This document shows, in pieces, positions 36,303 to 48,147 of a DNA stretch of 64,000 nucleotides (position 1 is the first letter of the stretch; each line of letters begins with the position of its first letter). This DNA is from Clostridium aminobutyricum (GTDB lineage Bacteria > Bacillota > Clostridia > Peptostreptococcales > Anaerovoracaceae), in NCBI RefSeq assembly GCF_017255415.1, contig NZ_JAFJZZ010000008.1:1-64000 (forward strand), given 5' to 3'. A program made the position numbers and the translations under genes. The notes beneath the pieces are model-generated. The model ran no database searches, had not been told where the DNA came from, and saw only the letters and a list, made by a program, of their open reading frames with translations.

Positions 36303-36941
36303 ATGAAAAGTAATACAAAAATATCAAATGCAGTAATCAAGAGATTGCCGAGATACCGCAGATATCTTAAGGAACTTCAGCGAAAAGGGGTCGATAAGAT
36401 TTCTTCTAGGGAATTGAGTGACTTAATTGGGTATACGGCTTCTCAAATCAGACAGGACTTAAATAATTTCGGTGGTTTCGGACAGCAGGGCTACGGGTAC
36501 AACGTAGATGCCCTCTATAATGAAATCAGCATTATTTTAGGTTTAGACAGAGAATACAAAATGATTGTTGTTGGGGCAGGCAATATGGGGCAGGCGATAG
36601 CAAATCATACCTACTATTATAAGGCAGGGTTTATTGTTTGCGCGTTGTTTGAAGTAAACCCTAAGTTAATAGGATTAAAGATCAATGACATCAGTGTTCT
36701 TGACTATGAAAACATAGTGGAATATATAGAAGAAAATGCGATTGATATCGGTATTATTTGTACAACAAAGGACTCTGCCCAAGAGATCGCTGATAAGATG
36801 GCGTTTGCGGGAGTGAAAGGCATATGGAATTTTGCTCCGGTTGATCTTGAAGTACCGGATCATATAGCGGTAGAAAACGTTCATTTAAGCGACGGGCTGC
36901 ATTCGCTTGCGTATCACATCAATAGAAATCAAAACAAATAG
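36303..36941 (+). CDS. rex: redox-sensing transcriptional repressor Rex
   Basis: A 212-residue repressor that releases DNA when the NADH/NAD+ ratio rises. The N-terminal winged helix (IKRLPRYRRYLKEL, SSRELSDLIGYTASQIRQDL, FGGFGQQGYGY) is followed by a Rossmann domain with VVGAGNMGQAIANH near residues 85-98. NFAPVDLEVP is the C-terminal signature. It normally controls fermentation and NADH-reoxidation genes in Clostridia. A 13-bp hairpin terminator follows. Confidence 0.96.
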   Translation: MKSNTKISNAVIKRLPRYRRYLKELQRKGVDKISSRELSDLIGYTASQIRQDLNNFGGFGQQGYGYNVDALYNEISIILGLDREYKMIVVGAGNMGQAIANHTYYYKAGFIVCALFEVNPKLIGLKINDISVLDYENIVEYIEENAIDIGIICTTKDSAQEIADKMAFAGVKGIWNFAPVDLEVPDHIAVENVHLSDGLHSLAYHINRNQNK

Positions 36942-36955
36942 CTGCGATAAAATGA

Positions 36956-36985
36956 AAATAACCGTTTCCTTTGAAACGGTTATTT
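36956..36985. terminator. 13-bp bidirectional terminator
   Basis: AAATAACCGTTTC (36956-36968) is perfectly complementary to 36973-36985 across a 4-nt loop. It lies between rex and the convergent ferredoxin gene. Confidence 0.85.
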
Positions 36986-37081
36986 GTTATAATCTACGAA
37001 TTGAATCGAAGAATTTCACCTAAGCATGCCTTGCAGTAAACTGCCGCAATACGGTCGCTTAAGTATAGTAGAATTTATAAA

Positions 37082-37252
37082 TTAACCTTCTACGATTGCA
37101 TCAGTAGGACATGAATTTGTGCATGCGCCACAATCAATACACTTGTCCGCATCAATTACGTGCGCACCAATGCCTTCAGTGATTGCTTCTACTGGACATT
37201 CTGGTGCGCAAGCTCCGCAGTTGATACAAGCATCTGTAATTTTATAAGCCAT
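37082..37252 (-). CDS. 2[4Fe-4S] ferredoxin
   Basis: A 56-residue clostridial-type ferredoxin. The two CxxCxxCxxxCP motifs read CINCGACAPECP and CIDCGACTNSCP, each followed by the usual hydrophobic (VEAI, TDAI) segment. It is a low-potential electron carrier for hydrogenase, pyruvate oxidoreductase and similar enzymes. The start is fixed by AAAGGAGGA 7 nt upstream. Monocistronic and convergent with rex. Confidence 0.95.
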   Translation of the reverse strand: MAYKITDACINCGACAPECPVEAITEGIGAHVIDADKCIDCGACTNSCPTDAIVEG

Positions 37253-37324
37253 AGTGATAATCCTCCTTTTTTAAAGTGCTAACAAGCCAACTAGATTATA
37301 ACAAAAGGAGAAGGAGAAGTAAAG

Positions 37325-38131
37325 ATGAAAGTTTATTCCCTTGTCGGAAAAAGTGGAACGGGTAAAAGTTATCAAGCCATGAATTTATGCGGGAAGATGG
37401 AAATTCCAGCTATTATTGACGATGGCCTTTTTATATATGAAAGTCGTATTTTGGCAGGTCAATCTGCAAAAAGAGAAGCGACAAAAATAGGTGCGATTAA
37501 GACCGCTCTGTTCACCGATGAAAGTCATCGTGCAGAGGTGGCGGCTAAAATAAAGGAAACCGATCCGGAAAAGATATTACTGCTGGGAACCTCTACGGGT
37601 ATGGTTAATCGTATTTCAGAAAGGCTGGAACTGCCGGAGATAGAAGAGCGGATTTTTATTGAGGAGATTACGACAGAAGACCAGCGAACCGCAGCAAGGA
37701 AGCAGCGGGTGGAGCTGGGAAAGCATGTTATTCCTGCCCCGATAGGTCAGTTGAAAACAGATTTCTCCGGGTATTTTTTGCATCCGCTGAGACGAATTCG
37801 AAACTTTGGGTTTAATAAGGAAACGCAAACCGACCGTTCGGTGGTGCGCCCGACTTACAGCTATCTTGGAGAGTTTTTTATTTCCAATAAGGTGGTAACG
37901 GATATTGTTCAATATTTGGGCGGTACGAATGAAGCGGTTGATTCGGTGCTTAGCGTACTGACTAAAAGCACAAAAAAGGGACTCGAATTAACCGTACTGG
38001 TAAATCTGAATTACGGAAGCAAAATTATAGAGGAAGCAAAAGCTCTTCAAACCGAAATTGCGGAGAGAGTGGAATATATAACGGCTTTCAATGTATGTTC
38101 CGTGAATGTGGAGATAAGAGGTTTAGTATAG
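37325..38131 (+). CDS. P-loop NTPase-like protein fused to an Asp23/YloU-like domain
   Basis: A 268-residue protein. Residues 1-20 contain a clear Walker A loop, LVGKSGTGKSYQ, and LLLGTS near 93 may be a Walker B-like strand. Residues about 168-268 (FFISNKVVTDIVQYLGG to VCSVNVEIRGLV) match the pattern of Asp23/Gls24 envelope-stress proteins. NYGSKIIEEAKALQTEIAERVE is the core of that fold. The stop is 4 nt before the glycosylase gene, so they are co-transcribed. Function of the fusion is unknown. A role linking nucleotide state to envelope or membrane biology is inference. Confidence 0.75.
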   Translation: MKVYSLVGKSGTGKSYQAMNLCGKMEIPAIIDDGLFIYESRILAGQSAKREATKIGAIKTALFTDESHRAEVAAKIKETDPEKILLLGTSTGMVNRISERLELPEIEERIFIEEITTEDQRTAARKQRVELGKHVIPAPIGQLKTDFSGYFLHPLRRIRNFGFNKETQTDRSVVRPTYSYLGEFFISNKVVTDIVQYLGGTNEAVDSVLSVLTKSTKKGLELTVLVNLNYGSKIIEEAKALQTEIAERVEYITAFNVCSVNVEIRGLV

Positions 38132-38135
38132 AGAA

Positions 38136-39023
38136 ATGGTAGTAAGAGAAAATATTACAGACTTTCATCCGGATCATACGTTTGATTCCGGACAATGTTT
38201 TCGATGGACAAAAGAGCGAGACGGAAGTTATAACGGGATTGCCTTCGGGATGCCTGTCAACATCCGGTTCCAGCCGTATGAAGATGAAAAGTCTGCGGGA
38301 ACATTAATCATCGATAATATCGATGAAGAGGCATATGAACAAAAGTGGAAACCTTATCTGGATTTAGACACGGATTATTCTGCAGTAAAAAAACTCCTGT
38401 CTGAAAAAGATGAAGTGCTGGCGAAGGCCATTGATTATGGGCACGGTATCCGCATTCTGAGGCAGGAATCGTGGGAGGCGTTAATTTCTTTTATCGTTTC
38501 GCAGAACAACAATATCACGAGAATAAAAAAGTGTATTGACGGATTGTGTGAGCGTTTTGGAGAACATGCAGGAGAATACCGCGGAAAAAGTTACTATTCC
38601 TTCCCAACAGCTGTTCGGTTGGCCGGACTGACAGAAGAGGATTTAGCTCCCATTCGGTTAGGCTATCGGGCCAAATACATCTTGGAGACGGCGAAGGCGG
38701 TGGCAGGCGAAAAAGACCCGGAAGCCTGCATATCGGAAGCTTGCCATTTAAACCGTATGAGGCAGGCTTCTACGGAAGAAGCGTACGATTATCTGACTCA
38801 GCTTTGCGGAGTAGGGCCCAAGGTCGCCAATTGCATCCTTCTCTATGGAATGGCAAAGCACGAGAGCTTTCCTATTGATGTATGGGTAAAGCGTGTCATG
38901 AATCGACTTTATGGGATCGAAGAAAACGATGTGAAAACAATGGCTGAATACGCAAAACAGAATTTCGGTGAATACGGCGGAATTGCGCAGCATTATTTGT
39001 TTTACTATATTCGAAGCATATAA
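38136..39023 (+). CDS. ogg: 8-oxoguanine DNA glycosylase/AP lyase (OGG1-type)
   Basis: A 295-residue HhH-GPD glycosylase. The N-terminal antiparallel domain is present (FHPDHTFDSGQCFRWTKE), FIVSQNNNITRIKKCIDGLC contains the catalytic Lys region, and LCGVGPKVANCILLYGMAK is the helix-hairpin-helix. SFPIDVWVKRVM contains the catalytic Asp. It removes 8-oxoG opposite C. OGG1-like enzymes occur sporadically in Clostridia in place of or beside MutM. Two sites downstream of the P-loop gene suggest an operon. Confidence 0.92.
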   Translation: MVVRENITDFHPDHTFDSGQCFRWTKERDGSYNGIAFGMPVNIRFQPYEDEKSAGTLIIDNIDEEAYEQKWKPYLDLDTDYSAVKKLLSEKDEVLAKAIDYGHGIRILRQESWEALISFIVSQNNNITRIKKCIDGLCERFGEHAGEYRGKSYYSFPTAVRLAGLTEEDLAPIRLGYRAKYILETAKAVAGEKDPEACISEACHLNRMRQASTEEAYDYLTQLCGVGPKVANCILLYGMAKHESFPIDVWVKRVMNRLYGIEENDVKTMAEYAKQNFGEYGGIAQHYLFYYIRSI

Positions 39024-39060
39024 CCGGTAAGCAGCAGAAAATAGACGGACAAGGGGAGTT

Positions 39061-39747
39061 ATGATAGGAGCAATGGTAAACGCACTGGCAATTGCAGGTT
39101 GTGGTGTATTAGGAACATACGTAATAAAAGGTGTGCCGGAACGTTTTGAAAAAATCGTCATGAAATCAATCGCGCTGGCTTTAATTTACATAGGGATAGC
39201 CGGGGCATTGCAAAATCAGCAGGTGATGGTGTTGATTTTAAGCTTGGTGCTCGGCGCATTGATCGGTGAGGCAATGGATATCAACAAAGGTATGAACAAG
39301 CTGGGTCAATGGATTGAATACAAAATGGGGTTTTCGGGAGGAACTTTCTCACAAGGATTCGTATCGACCTCCATTTTATTTTGCACAGGTTCCATGAGTA
39401 TCGTAGGAGCTTTAAACAGCGGACTTCAAGGCAACAATGAAATGCTTTTCGCAAAAGCCATATTGGATGGTATACTTGCCATTATATTTGCTTCTCAATT
39501 GGGTATTGGTGTGGTGTTTTCCGCTATTCCGGTCTTACTGTATGAAGGCAGTATTGCACTTTGTGCTACTTTTATGAAAGACCTGTTGACGGAAGAGATT
39601 ATTAGGGAAATGTCGGCGGTAGGCAGCTTATTGATTGCCGCGATTGGATTTAACTTTATGGAAGTGAAAGAAATCAAGGTAGCTAATTTAATACCGGCCA
39701 TATTTTTGCCGTGGCTGTTTATCGCAATACAAACGCATATCCTGTAA
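39061..39747 (+). CDS. DUF554 membrane protein
   Basis: A 228-residue polytopic protein with about seven hydrophobic helices. The hallmark GALIGEAMDINKGMNKLGQWIE and FVSTSILFCTGSMSIVGALNSGL segments match the DUF554 (YdfK/YqgA-like) family. These are thought to be transporters, but the substrate is unknown. AAGGGGAGTT immediately precedes the ATG. It is probably the last gene of the run from 37325. Confidence 0.88.
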   Translation: MIGAMVNALAIAGCGVLGTYVIKGVPERFEKIVMKSIALALIYIGIAGALQNQQVMVLILSLVLGALIGEAMDINKGMNKLGQWIEYKMGFSGGTFSQGFVSTSILFCTGSMSIVGALNSGLQGNNEMLFAKAILDGILAIIFASQLGIGVVFSAIPVLLYEGSIALCATFMKDLLTEEIIREMSAVGSLLIAAIGFNFMEVKEIKVANLIPAIFLPWLFIAIQTHIL

Positions 39748-39843
39748 GGGGAAATCATATATATCATATATAAGGCATATTCCAGACATTGGGATATGTC
39801 TTTTTTTGTAGAAGAGATTGCAGGAAAAAATTTAAAAAAAGTA

Positions 39844-39871
39844 TTGACTTTAATTGGGATTCGATTAAAAT
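39844..39871 (+). promoter_or_regulatory. groESL promoter
   Basis: TTGACT (39844-39849), 16-nt spacer, TAAAAT (39866-39871), overlapping the CIRCE operator just downstream. Confidence 0.7.
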
Positions 39872-39875
39872 AGAA

Positions 39876-39902
39876 TTAGCACTCAATGAGAATGAGTGCT
39901 AA
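39876..39902. promoter_or_regulatory. CIRCE operator (HrcA site)
   Basis: TTAGCACTC (39876-39884), 9-nt spacer, GAGTGCTAA (39894-39902), a perfect match to the CIRCE consensus. HrcA should repress groESL here until heat shock. Confidence 0.97.
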
Positions 39903-39949
39903 CAAACGCAACGTACATTGGCAGATTAAAATTAGACACTGCCCCATAA

Positions 39950-40279
<330 letters not shown>

Positions 40280-40410
40280 GGAATGAGGATTTTGAGATTA
40301 GAGATTAACATCGGTAGGGGGAAGAATGCCAAAGAGGGCCGATGTGACACTTGTTGCGTGCTTTTAAATGTATGAAACATACATGAAAAATGAGAGTTTA
40401 GAAAATTTGA

Positions 40411-42069
<1,659 letters not shown>

Positions 42070-42123
42070 GCCCACTCAAATGGCAAAGAAACTTTTTTAA
42101 ACTTAAATTTCAAATTTACGATT

Positions 42124-42155
42124 ATAGGGATAGCCTTAGGCTATCTCTATTTTAT
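42124..42155 (+). terminator. groESL terminator
   Basis: ATAGGGATAGCC (42124-42135), TTA loop, GGCTATCTCTAT (42139-42150) with one G-T pair, then TTTTA. Confidence 0.85.
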
Positions 42156-42322
42156 TACAAGGAAATATCGTCGTTTTCATAATATAAACGGAAGCACAAA
42201 AGATAAATCCCGTACAATTAATTTGACTTTTTATTTTTTGTTCGGAAAATGAATCTTCGAAATTTTCATAAATGTCAAATCCTTTTGATTGCTAAAAATA
42301 GCCAATTCTAGACAAAAATACT

Positions 42323-42352
42323 TTGAAATAGGTCGCTTTTGTGTTGTATTAT
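42323..42352 (+). promoter_or_regulatory. promoter of the VanY-like gene
   Basis: TTGAAA (42323-42328), 18-nt spacer, TATTAT (42347-42352). The 42156-42322 stretch holds nothing else I can support. Confidence 0.5.
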
Positions 42353-42482
42353 AGCGCTACTTGTTATAAAATAGTATAATTAAACCCAAAGCTATTTATA
42401 TTAAATAGAAGACATATTACAAGGGAGTAGAGCCTGGAAAAATCGGGAAAAATAATCGAAATCCAGACAATTGGGAGTAGAC

Positions 42483-43394
42483 ATGAGTGAGTTTTACGTT
42501 TCTGAAAAACGAAAAATGATTTTTTACAAGCAGCAAATAAAAACGTCCTTATCCAGGCGTTTGATCGTTGCTGTTTCTGTTGCCTTGTTAGTAAGTCAAA
42601 CTTTTCTTTATTCACTTGGGATACCGCTGATGGCAAGCGGTGTTCATCCTGAAAGCCATTCCGGGCTACTGCCGCCAGCCTTTGAACTATCGCAAGGGGG
42701 CACAAATCATGGCAGCGGTCAACCGGAAGGTCCTGTGAAACATCCTTCGGAAGGTGCATTGCCGGGTGCGGTGACACAATCAGCCATCCAACCGACAGCT
42801 TTAACAAATGATATCAATAAGGGCTTACTTATTCTTGTCAATAAACAACATGCTGTGGACAAGGAGTACAAGCCGTCTGACCTAACTGCGATCAAGTATT
42901 ATGCAGAAGACAGAAGTCCGAGTTCAAGATATATGAGGGAAGAGGCCGCGCAAGCATTTAATCAAATGTCTGAGGCTGCCGCACAGGAAGGCTATACCAT
43001 CGTTGTAACGACTGCATACAGAAGTTATGAATTTCAGACTCAGCTGTACAATAATTATGTGAACACGTACGGACAAGCTGCGGCAGATACATTCAGCGCA
43101 CAGCCCGGCAAAAGCGAACATCAGACCGGTTTATCGGCGGATGTTTCCTCTCCGTCTGTCCATTATGAACTGACCAAAAAATATATTGATACAGCGGAAG
43201 GGAAATGGTTAAATGATAACGCTCATAAGTTCGGCTTCATCATAAGGTTTCCTCTAGGGAAAGAAGACATCACAGGCTATATGTATGAACCGTGGCATGT
43301 ACGCTATGTAGGAAAGACTGCGGCGGAAGAGATCTATACAAAGGGAATCACCCTTGAAGAATATTGGGACAGCTATCTAAAGACCATGGAATAG
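42483..43394 (+). CDS. D-alanyl-D-alanine carboxypeptidase, M15B (VanY) family
   Basis: A 303-residue exported peptidase. A basic start and one hydrophobic helix ([20 protein letters not shown]) anchor it, a Pro/Gly/Ser-rich linker follows, and the M15B domain begins near residue 110. Zinc and catalytic residues are visible in [12 protein letters not shown] (His and Asp) and EPWHVRYVG (Glu and His), with [13 protein letters not shown] before them. It trims the terminal D-Ala of peptidoglycan stem peptides. ATG 42483 follows GGGAG. No vancomycin-resistance genes are nearby, so a housekeeping or sporulation role is likely. Confidence 0.88.
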   Translation: MSEFYVSEKRKMIFYKQQIKTSLSRRLIVAVSVALLVSQTFLYSLGIPLMASGVHPESHSGLLPPAFELSQGGTNHGSGQPEGPVKHPSEGALPGAVTQSAIQPTALTNDINKGLLILVNKQHAVDKEYKPSDLTAIKYYAEDRSPSSRYMREEAAQAFNQMSEAAAQEGYTIVVTTAYRSYEFQTQLYNNYVNTYGQAAADTFSAQPGKSEHQTGLSADVSSPSVHYELTKKYIDTAEGKWLNDNAHKFGFIIRFPLGKEDITGYMYEPWHVRYVGKTAAEEIYTKGITLEEYWDSYLKTME

Positions 43395-43422
43395 CAGCGT
43401 TTTACGTTAAAAAAGAAATCGA

Positions 43423-43484
43423 AATCAGTTTGATACTGATTGATAGTTATAATTTGTTGCCTATGAAAGTCCGCATAACGCGGA
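43423..43484 (+). other. two hairpins in the guaB leader
   Basis: AATCAGT (43423-43429) pairs with ACTGATT (43435-43441), and TCCGC (43470-43474) pairs with GCGGA (43480-43484). They do not match a known purine riboswitch. Possible leader regulation. Confidence 0.35.
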
Positions 43485-43507
43485 TGAAAAAAGCAAAAGG
43501 AGGAGAA

Positions 43508-45016
43508 ATGGCACAGTATTTCAATGAACCATCAAGAACATTTAACGAGTACTTATTAGTACCGGGCTTTTCATCAAAGGATTGCACCCCGGACAATGTA
43601 AGCTTAAAAACACCGGTAGTAAAGTATAAGAAGGGTGAAGCAGCCCCGATTATTATGAATATTCCGCTTGTGTCTGCCATCATGCAGTCGGTATCCGATG
43701 ACAAAATGGCCGTTGCACTGGCGAAAGAAGGCGGCATTTCCTTTATCTTTGGCTCCCAGTCCATTGAAAGCCAAGCGGCCATGGTAAAGAGAGTAAAAAG
43801 CCACAAGGCAGGATTCGTAAAAAGTGACTCCAACTTAAGACCCGATCAAACGTTGGCGGATATTTTAGAATTAAAGAAAAGAAGCGGACACTCCACTGTA
43901 GCCATCACCGATGACGGAACGGCGGAGGGCAAAATCTTAGGGATCGTTACCAGCAGAGACTATAGAGTGAGCAGAATGAGCAATGATACGAAGATTTCTG
44001 AGTTCATGACACCGTTTTCTTCATTAGTATATGCACAGGAAGGCTGTACTTTATCCGAAGCCAATGATATGCTTTGGGATCATAAGCTGAATGCGCTTCC
44101 GATTATTGATAAAAATCAGCGTTTAACCCATTTTGTATTTCGTAAGGACTATGACAGCCATAAAGCAAATCCAAATGAATTGTTGGATCAGCATAAGCGA
44201 TATGTGGTGGGCGCCGGTGTGAATACCAGAGATTACGAACAGAGAATTCCTGCGCTTGTAGAAGCAGGTGCGGATGTACTTTGTATCGATTCCTCAGAAG
44301 GTTTCTCCGAATGGCAGAAAGATACGATTGATTTTATAAGAAGCAAATACGGTGACAGCGTTAAGATCGGTGCAGGTAATGTAGTGGATAAAGAGGGCTT
44401 CCTTTATTTGGCGGAAGCAGGTGCGGACTTTATCAAGATCGGTATCGGTGGTGGTTCGATTTGTATTACAAGAGAGCAGAAAGGCATCGGACGTGGACAG
44501 GCCTCTGCCGTTATCGAAGTGGCAGAAGCGCGAGATGAATACTTTGAAGAGACCGGAATCTATATTCCGATTTGTTCGGACGGCGGCATCGTATACGATT
44601 ATCACATGACATTGGCACTGGCTATGGGAGCGGATTTTATCATGCTTGGACGATATTTCTCCAGATTTGATGAATCTCCGACAAATAAGCTTAACATAAA
44701 TGGTACTTATGTAAAGGAATATTGGGGTGAAGGTTCCAATAGAGCTAGAAACTGGCAGCGTTACGATCTTGGCGGTGATGGTACCCTTAAGTTTGAAGAA
44801 GGAGTAGATTCCTATGTTCCGTATGCCGGAAGCTTAAAGGACAATGTACAGCTCTCTTTAAATAAAGTGAAGTCTACTATGTGTAACTGCGGAACGTTAA
44901 CTATTCCTGAGCTTCAGAAGAATGCAAAGATTACGCTGGTTTCTGCAACCAGTATCGTGGAAGGCGGAGCTCATGACGTTATCCTAAAGGATACCTCCAA
45001 TAATACGCTCCGATAG
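43508..45016 (+). CDS. guaB: IMP dehydrogenase (Tritrichomonas-type)
   Basis: A 502-residue enzyme that oxidises IMP to XMP with NAD+, the first step of GMP synthesis. It has a barrel split by a CBS pair (about 105-215). The active-site loop is [18 protein letters not shown] with catalytic Cys319. Asp261, Asp358, Arg382 and the Arg418-Tyr419 flap pair (NWQRYD) fall at exactly the residue numbers used for the Tritrichomonas foetus enzyme, from memory. Ordinary bacterial GuaB has GPGSICTTR. ATG 43508 is set by AAAGGAGGAG. The longer frame upstream overlaps the previous gene. guaA follows. Confidence 0.93.
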   Translation: MAQYFNEPSRTFNEYLLVPGFSSKDCTPDNVSLKTPVVKYKKGEAAPIIMNIPLVSAIMQSVSDDKMAVALAKEGGISFIFGSQSIESQAAMVKRVKSHKAGFVKSDSNLRPDQTLADILELKKRSGHSTVAITDDGTAEGKILGIVTSRDYRVSRMSNDTKISEFMTPFSSLVYAQEGCTLSEANDMLWDHKLNALPIIDKNQRLTHFVFRKDYDSHKANPNELLDQHKRYVVGAGVNTRDYEQRIPALVEAGADVLCIDSSEGFSEWQKDTIDFIRSKYGDSVKIGAGNVVDKEGFLYLAEAGADFIKIGIGGGSICITREQKGIGRGQASAVIEVAEARDEYFEETGIYIPICSDGGIVYDYHMTLALAMGADFIMLGRYFSRFDESPTNKLNINGTYVKEYWGEGSNRARNWQRYDLGGDGTLKFEEGVDSYVPYAGSLKDNVQLSLNKVKSTMCNCGTLTIPELQKNAKITLVSATSIVEGGAHDVILKDTSNNTLR

Positions 45017-45093
45017 ATCATAGAGGGTAAACTGCGCTCTAAAATTTGAAATGAAAAATAACTTTTATTGCAATACAACGAAAGAGGACAAAA

Positions 45094-46635
45094 ATGCAAC
45101 AAGAAAAAATTATCGTTTTAGACTTTGGCGGTCAGTACAATCAGCTGATTGCCAGGCGAGTGAGAGAATGTAATGTATATTGCGAAGTGCATCCATATAC
45201 GCTTTCTCTGGAAAAAATCAAGGAGCTAAATCCGAAGGGTATCATTTTTACCGGCGGACCGAACAGTGTATACGGAGAAGATTCTCCGCAGTGCAATCCG
45301 GAATTATATAAGATGGGTATTCCTATTTTGGGATTATGCTACGGAGCACAGCTTTTAGCCCATCAGCTTGGCGGAAAAGTAGAAACTGCACCGGTATCGG
45401 AATATGGAAGAACAGAAGTGACTGTTGATAAAAAGTCCCCATTGTTTAAAGATGTATCGGAAAAGACCATCTGCTGGATGAGCCATACCGACTATATTTC
45501 AAAAACACCGGAAGGTTTTGTGACGACTGCTTCCACACCGGTATGCCCAGTGGCAGCAATGGAATGCCCTGAAAAGGGCCTCTATGCAATGCAGCACCAT
45601 CCTGAGGTAAATCATACACAGGAAGGTACAACAATGCTGGAAGCGTTCGTAAAGGATGTCTGTGGCTGTATAGGTGATTGGAAGATGGATTCCTTCGTAG
45701 AGGAAACGATTAAGTCTATCAAAGAAAAAGTCGGAAACGGAAAAGTGCTTTGCGCTCTTTCCGGCGGAGTGGACTCTTCTGTAGCGGCGGTAATGCTTTC
45801 CAAGGCGGTAGGAAATCAGTTGACTTGTGTGTTCGTAGACCACGGTCTTCTTCGTAAAGATGAAGGGGATGAAGTCGAAGCCGTATTTGGACCAAGCGGA
45901 GATTATAACCTAAACTTTATTCGAGTAAACGCACAGGAGAGATTCTACACCAAGCTTGCAGGAATAGAAGAGCCGGAAGCAAAGCGAAAGATTATCGGTG
46001 AAGAATTTATCCGAGTATTCGAAGAAGAAGCAAAGAAAATCGGTACGGTAGACTTTCTCGTACAAGGGACGATTTATCCGGACGTGATCGAAAGTGGACT
46101 TGGCAAATCAGCAGTCATCAAATCCCACCACAATGTAGGCGGGCTTCCTGACTGTGTAGATTTTAAGGAAATCATCGAACCGCTTCGTATGCTGTTTAAG
46201 GATGAAGTGAGAAAAGCAGGTCTTGAACTTGGTATTCCTCATCATCTGGTATTCAGGCAGCCGTTCCCAGGCCCGGGACTCGGCATCCGGATCATCGGTG
46301 AAGTCACAGCAGAAAAGGTAAAGATTGTACAGGAAGCCGATGCGATCTATAGAGAAGAAATCGCAAAAGCCGGTATTGATAAGGATATCAACCAGTACTT
46401 CGCGGCTCTTACCAACATGAGATCCGTAGGGGTCATGGGCGACTTCAGAACCTACGATTATGCGGTGGTACTTCGTGCCGTAACCACTTCCGACTTCATG
46501 ACAGCAGAATCCGCAGAACTTCCGTGGGACGTGCTTGGAAAGGTGACCACAAGAATTGTAAATGAAGTGAAACATGTAAACAGGGTGTTTTATGATTTGA
46601 CGGGCAAACCGCCTGCTACGATTGAGATGGAATAA
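45094..46635 (+). CDS. guaA: GMP synthase (glutamine-hydrolysing)
   Basis: A 513-residue enzyme that converts XMP to GMP. The class I glutamine amidotransferase domain has [15 protein letters not shown] (Cys about 82) and [11 protein letters not shown] (His/Glu), and the ATP-pyrophosphatase domain has [26 protein letters not shown] and the C-terminal [10 protein letters not shown] dimerisation segment are intact. It completes the guanine branch with guaB 77 nt upstream. A 10-bp hairpin terminator follows. Confidence 0.97.
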   Translation: MQQEKIIVLDFGGQYNQLIARRVRECNVYCEVHPYTLSLEKIKELNPKGIIFTGGPNSVYGEDSPQCNPELYKMGIPILGLCYGAQLLAHQLGGKVETAPVSEYGRTEVTVDKKSPLFKDVSEKTICWMSHTDYISKTPEGFVTTASTPVCPVAAMECPEKGLYAMQHHPEVNHTQEGTTMLEAFVKDVCGCIGDWKMDSFVEETIKSIKEKVGNGKVLCALSGGVDSSVAAVMLSKAVGNQLTCVFVDHGLLRKDEGDEVEAVFGPSGDYNLNFIRVNAQERFYTKLAGIEEPEAKRKIIGEEFIRVFEEEAKKIGTVDFLVQGTIYPDVIESGLGKSAVIKSHHNVGGLPDCVDFKEIIEPLRMLFKDEVRKAGLELGIPHHLVFRQPFPGPGLGIRIIGEVTAEKVKIVQEADAIYREEIAKAGIDKDINQYFAALTNMRSVGVMGDFRTYDYAVVLRAVTTSDFMTAESAELPWDVLGKVTTRIVNEVKHVNRVFYDLTGKPPATIEME

Positions 46636-46664
46636 CTAAAAATTAAATAATATGATACATGTAG

Positions 46665-46698
46665 TGACAGCTAAACTTTAAGATTAGCTGTCATTTTT
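46665..46698 (+). terminator. guaA terminator
   Basis: TGACAGCTAA (46665-46674) pairs perfectly with TTAGCTGTCA (46684-46693), followed by TTTTT. Confidence 0.85.
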
Positions 46699-46963
46699 AC
46701 ATCATATCTAATTTATTGAAAGACGAAACTTTTTATAAGAACAGAATGAGTTATAAAAAGTGAACCATATTAATCATGGCATTATTGAATGAACATGCGA
46801 ATATGTTCACAATGGGGGTCGGCCAAGGGACCTATATTGATAATTCCAACCTTCACTGTCAATAACTTTCGAAAATGTCACCCCTAAGTCGAGTTAATTA
46901 TCGGGCGAAAATGTCACCCCCGTGTCAACTCGACTAAGAGATAATTGATTAGATAGAAATACT

Positions 46964-47845
46964 TTATGCCTGCTTGCTGAAGAATAAATCTTCAAGCATA
47001 CAAATAATTTCACGATCCGTTTCATCGTAGTTTAATTTAGGAACTAGAGACTGTCCATATTTATAGTAATGACTGTCAGCCGGACTTGAAGGTGTGCATG
47101 ATTCTTTCTTTTGTATCGGTTTACGCTTAGCAGGAATGCATCTGGATACATCAAACACAATGCCTCGATATTGAAGCTTTACACCAAACTTCGAGCTTGT
47201 GAGTACTTGACACTTTGTATTGAGTGGAATCATTGCCGAATAAGAACCTTCTTCTACTTTAAAGGTTTTGTTATTAAAAGAGAATATGCCTCCGGAATCT
47301 ACGTTCCGAGTTTCCTTTATGCAAAGTATATAATCAAGATTAATATCTGAGTCCAGCTTAATGAACATGGAATCTGTATCAGCAGGCTCAACGGCAAATT
47401 CACTGTTATACGAATAAATGTAGCTTGCAAGGAATTCATTAGCCTGGTCAATTGAAGTTATATTCCTAATTGAAAATTCAATAGGAAGCCTACTTTGTAA
47501 TGTAGCCCATAGCCTTTCAATTCTGCCTTTAGCCTGTGGAGAACGGGCAGGAATGAGTTCAACAGAAAGCTCTTTAAGACATCTGCCAAATTGAGTATCA
47601 TTGACCTTGATAGAGGAATCAAAAATAGCTTTCTCTTTGTTTGGGGATTGGAATATTGTATGCCTATCGGCATAAAGGCTCATGGGAATACCAAAATTTT
47701 TAATAGTTCTTTCAAGCATTGCAAAGTATCCCATGAGACATTCATTTTTACAAAGGTAAAGCCCTGTGATCTGACTTGTTGCATCATCAATAGCCCCATG
47801 CAATGAATACCTTTTAGAATCACCTTTAAGTATCAATAGTTTCAT
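46964..47845 (-). pseudogene. transposase C-terminal part (integrase-core, ISNCY family)
   Basis: A 293-codon frame containing the DDE integrase core: Asp in HGAIDDATSQ, Asp in SLYADRHTIF and Glu in AKGRIERLWATLQ. It starts in the middle of the family's catalytic domain, where the residues before GDSKRYSLHG should include another roughly 100 residues. The N-terminal helix-turn-helix is present upstream, but in another frame. The catalytic triad is complete, yet the lost linker and frame change make the element probably inactive, though mobilisable in trans if its ends work. Confidence 0.75.
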
Positions 47846-48056
47846 TAGAAAGAGAGTTATGCGGGATATTCAAAGAATTTTTATGAACGACAGCGGCAGA
47901 GCCTAATTCCCTCACTTTCTTTTTTAAGCGCTGTACTTGACGTTCTGAAAGTCCCAATGCAGCTTCAGGAACAGTTAGGAAGCCAGCGTTTGCTTTGTTG
48001 ATAATATCGAGTTTATTAAGTTGTTGTCGAGTCAAAGAAATCACATCCTGTTTCAT
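47826..48056 (-). pseudogene. transposase N-terminal helix-turn-helix part (ISNCY family)
   Basis: A 76-codon frame with the N-terminal helix-turn-helix (KLDIINKANAGFLTVPEAAL, then GLSERQVQRLKKKVRELG). It runs out of frame at the junction with the catalytic part near 47826-47845. The fused point SNETIDT / LKGDSKRY shows that about 100 codons of the normal middle were deleted together with a frame shift. GTGATTTCTTTGAC before the frame shows no strong ribosome site. Confidence 0.7.
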
Positions 48057-48147
48057 AATTATATTTTATCTTAGGGGTGACATTTTCGCTCGATAGTTTA
48101 CATACTGACATTATCGCAAGATAACAACATGATAATTCGACATTTAC

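Larger units (their letters stand above)
46870..48090 (-). mobile_element. defective ISNCY (IS1202-type) insertion sequence
   Basis: The right end carries GGGGTGACATTTTCG (near 48068-48085). The left end has two copies of its complement, CGAAAATGTCACCCC, at 46870-46884 and 46906-46920, the inner one flanked by GTCGAGTT/AACTCGAC arms. Between them lie two transposase fragments in different frames. The 46699-46869 stretch outside it holds a GAACAT/ATGTTC dyad and nothing else supported. Confidence 0.75.

Noticed and set aside
43395-43507. purine or other riboswitch upstream of guaB
   Set aside because: Two hairpins exist, but the conserved purine-aptamer loops are absent.
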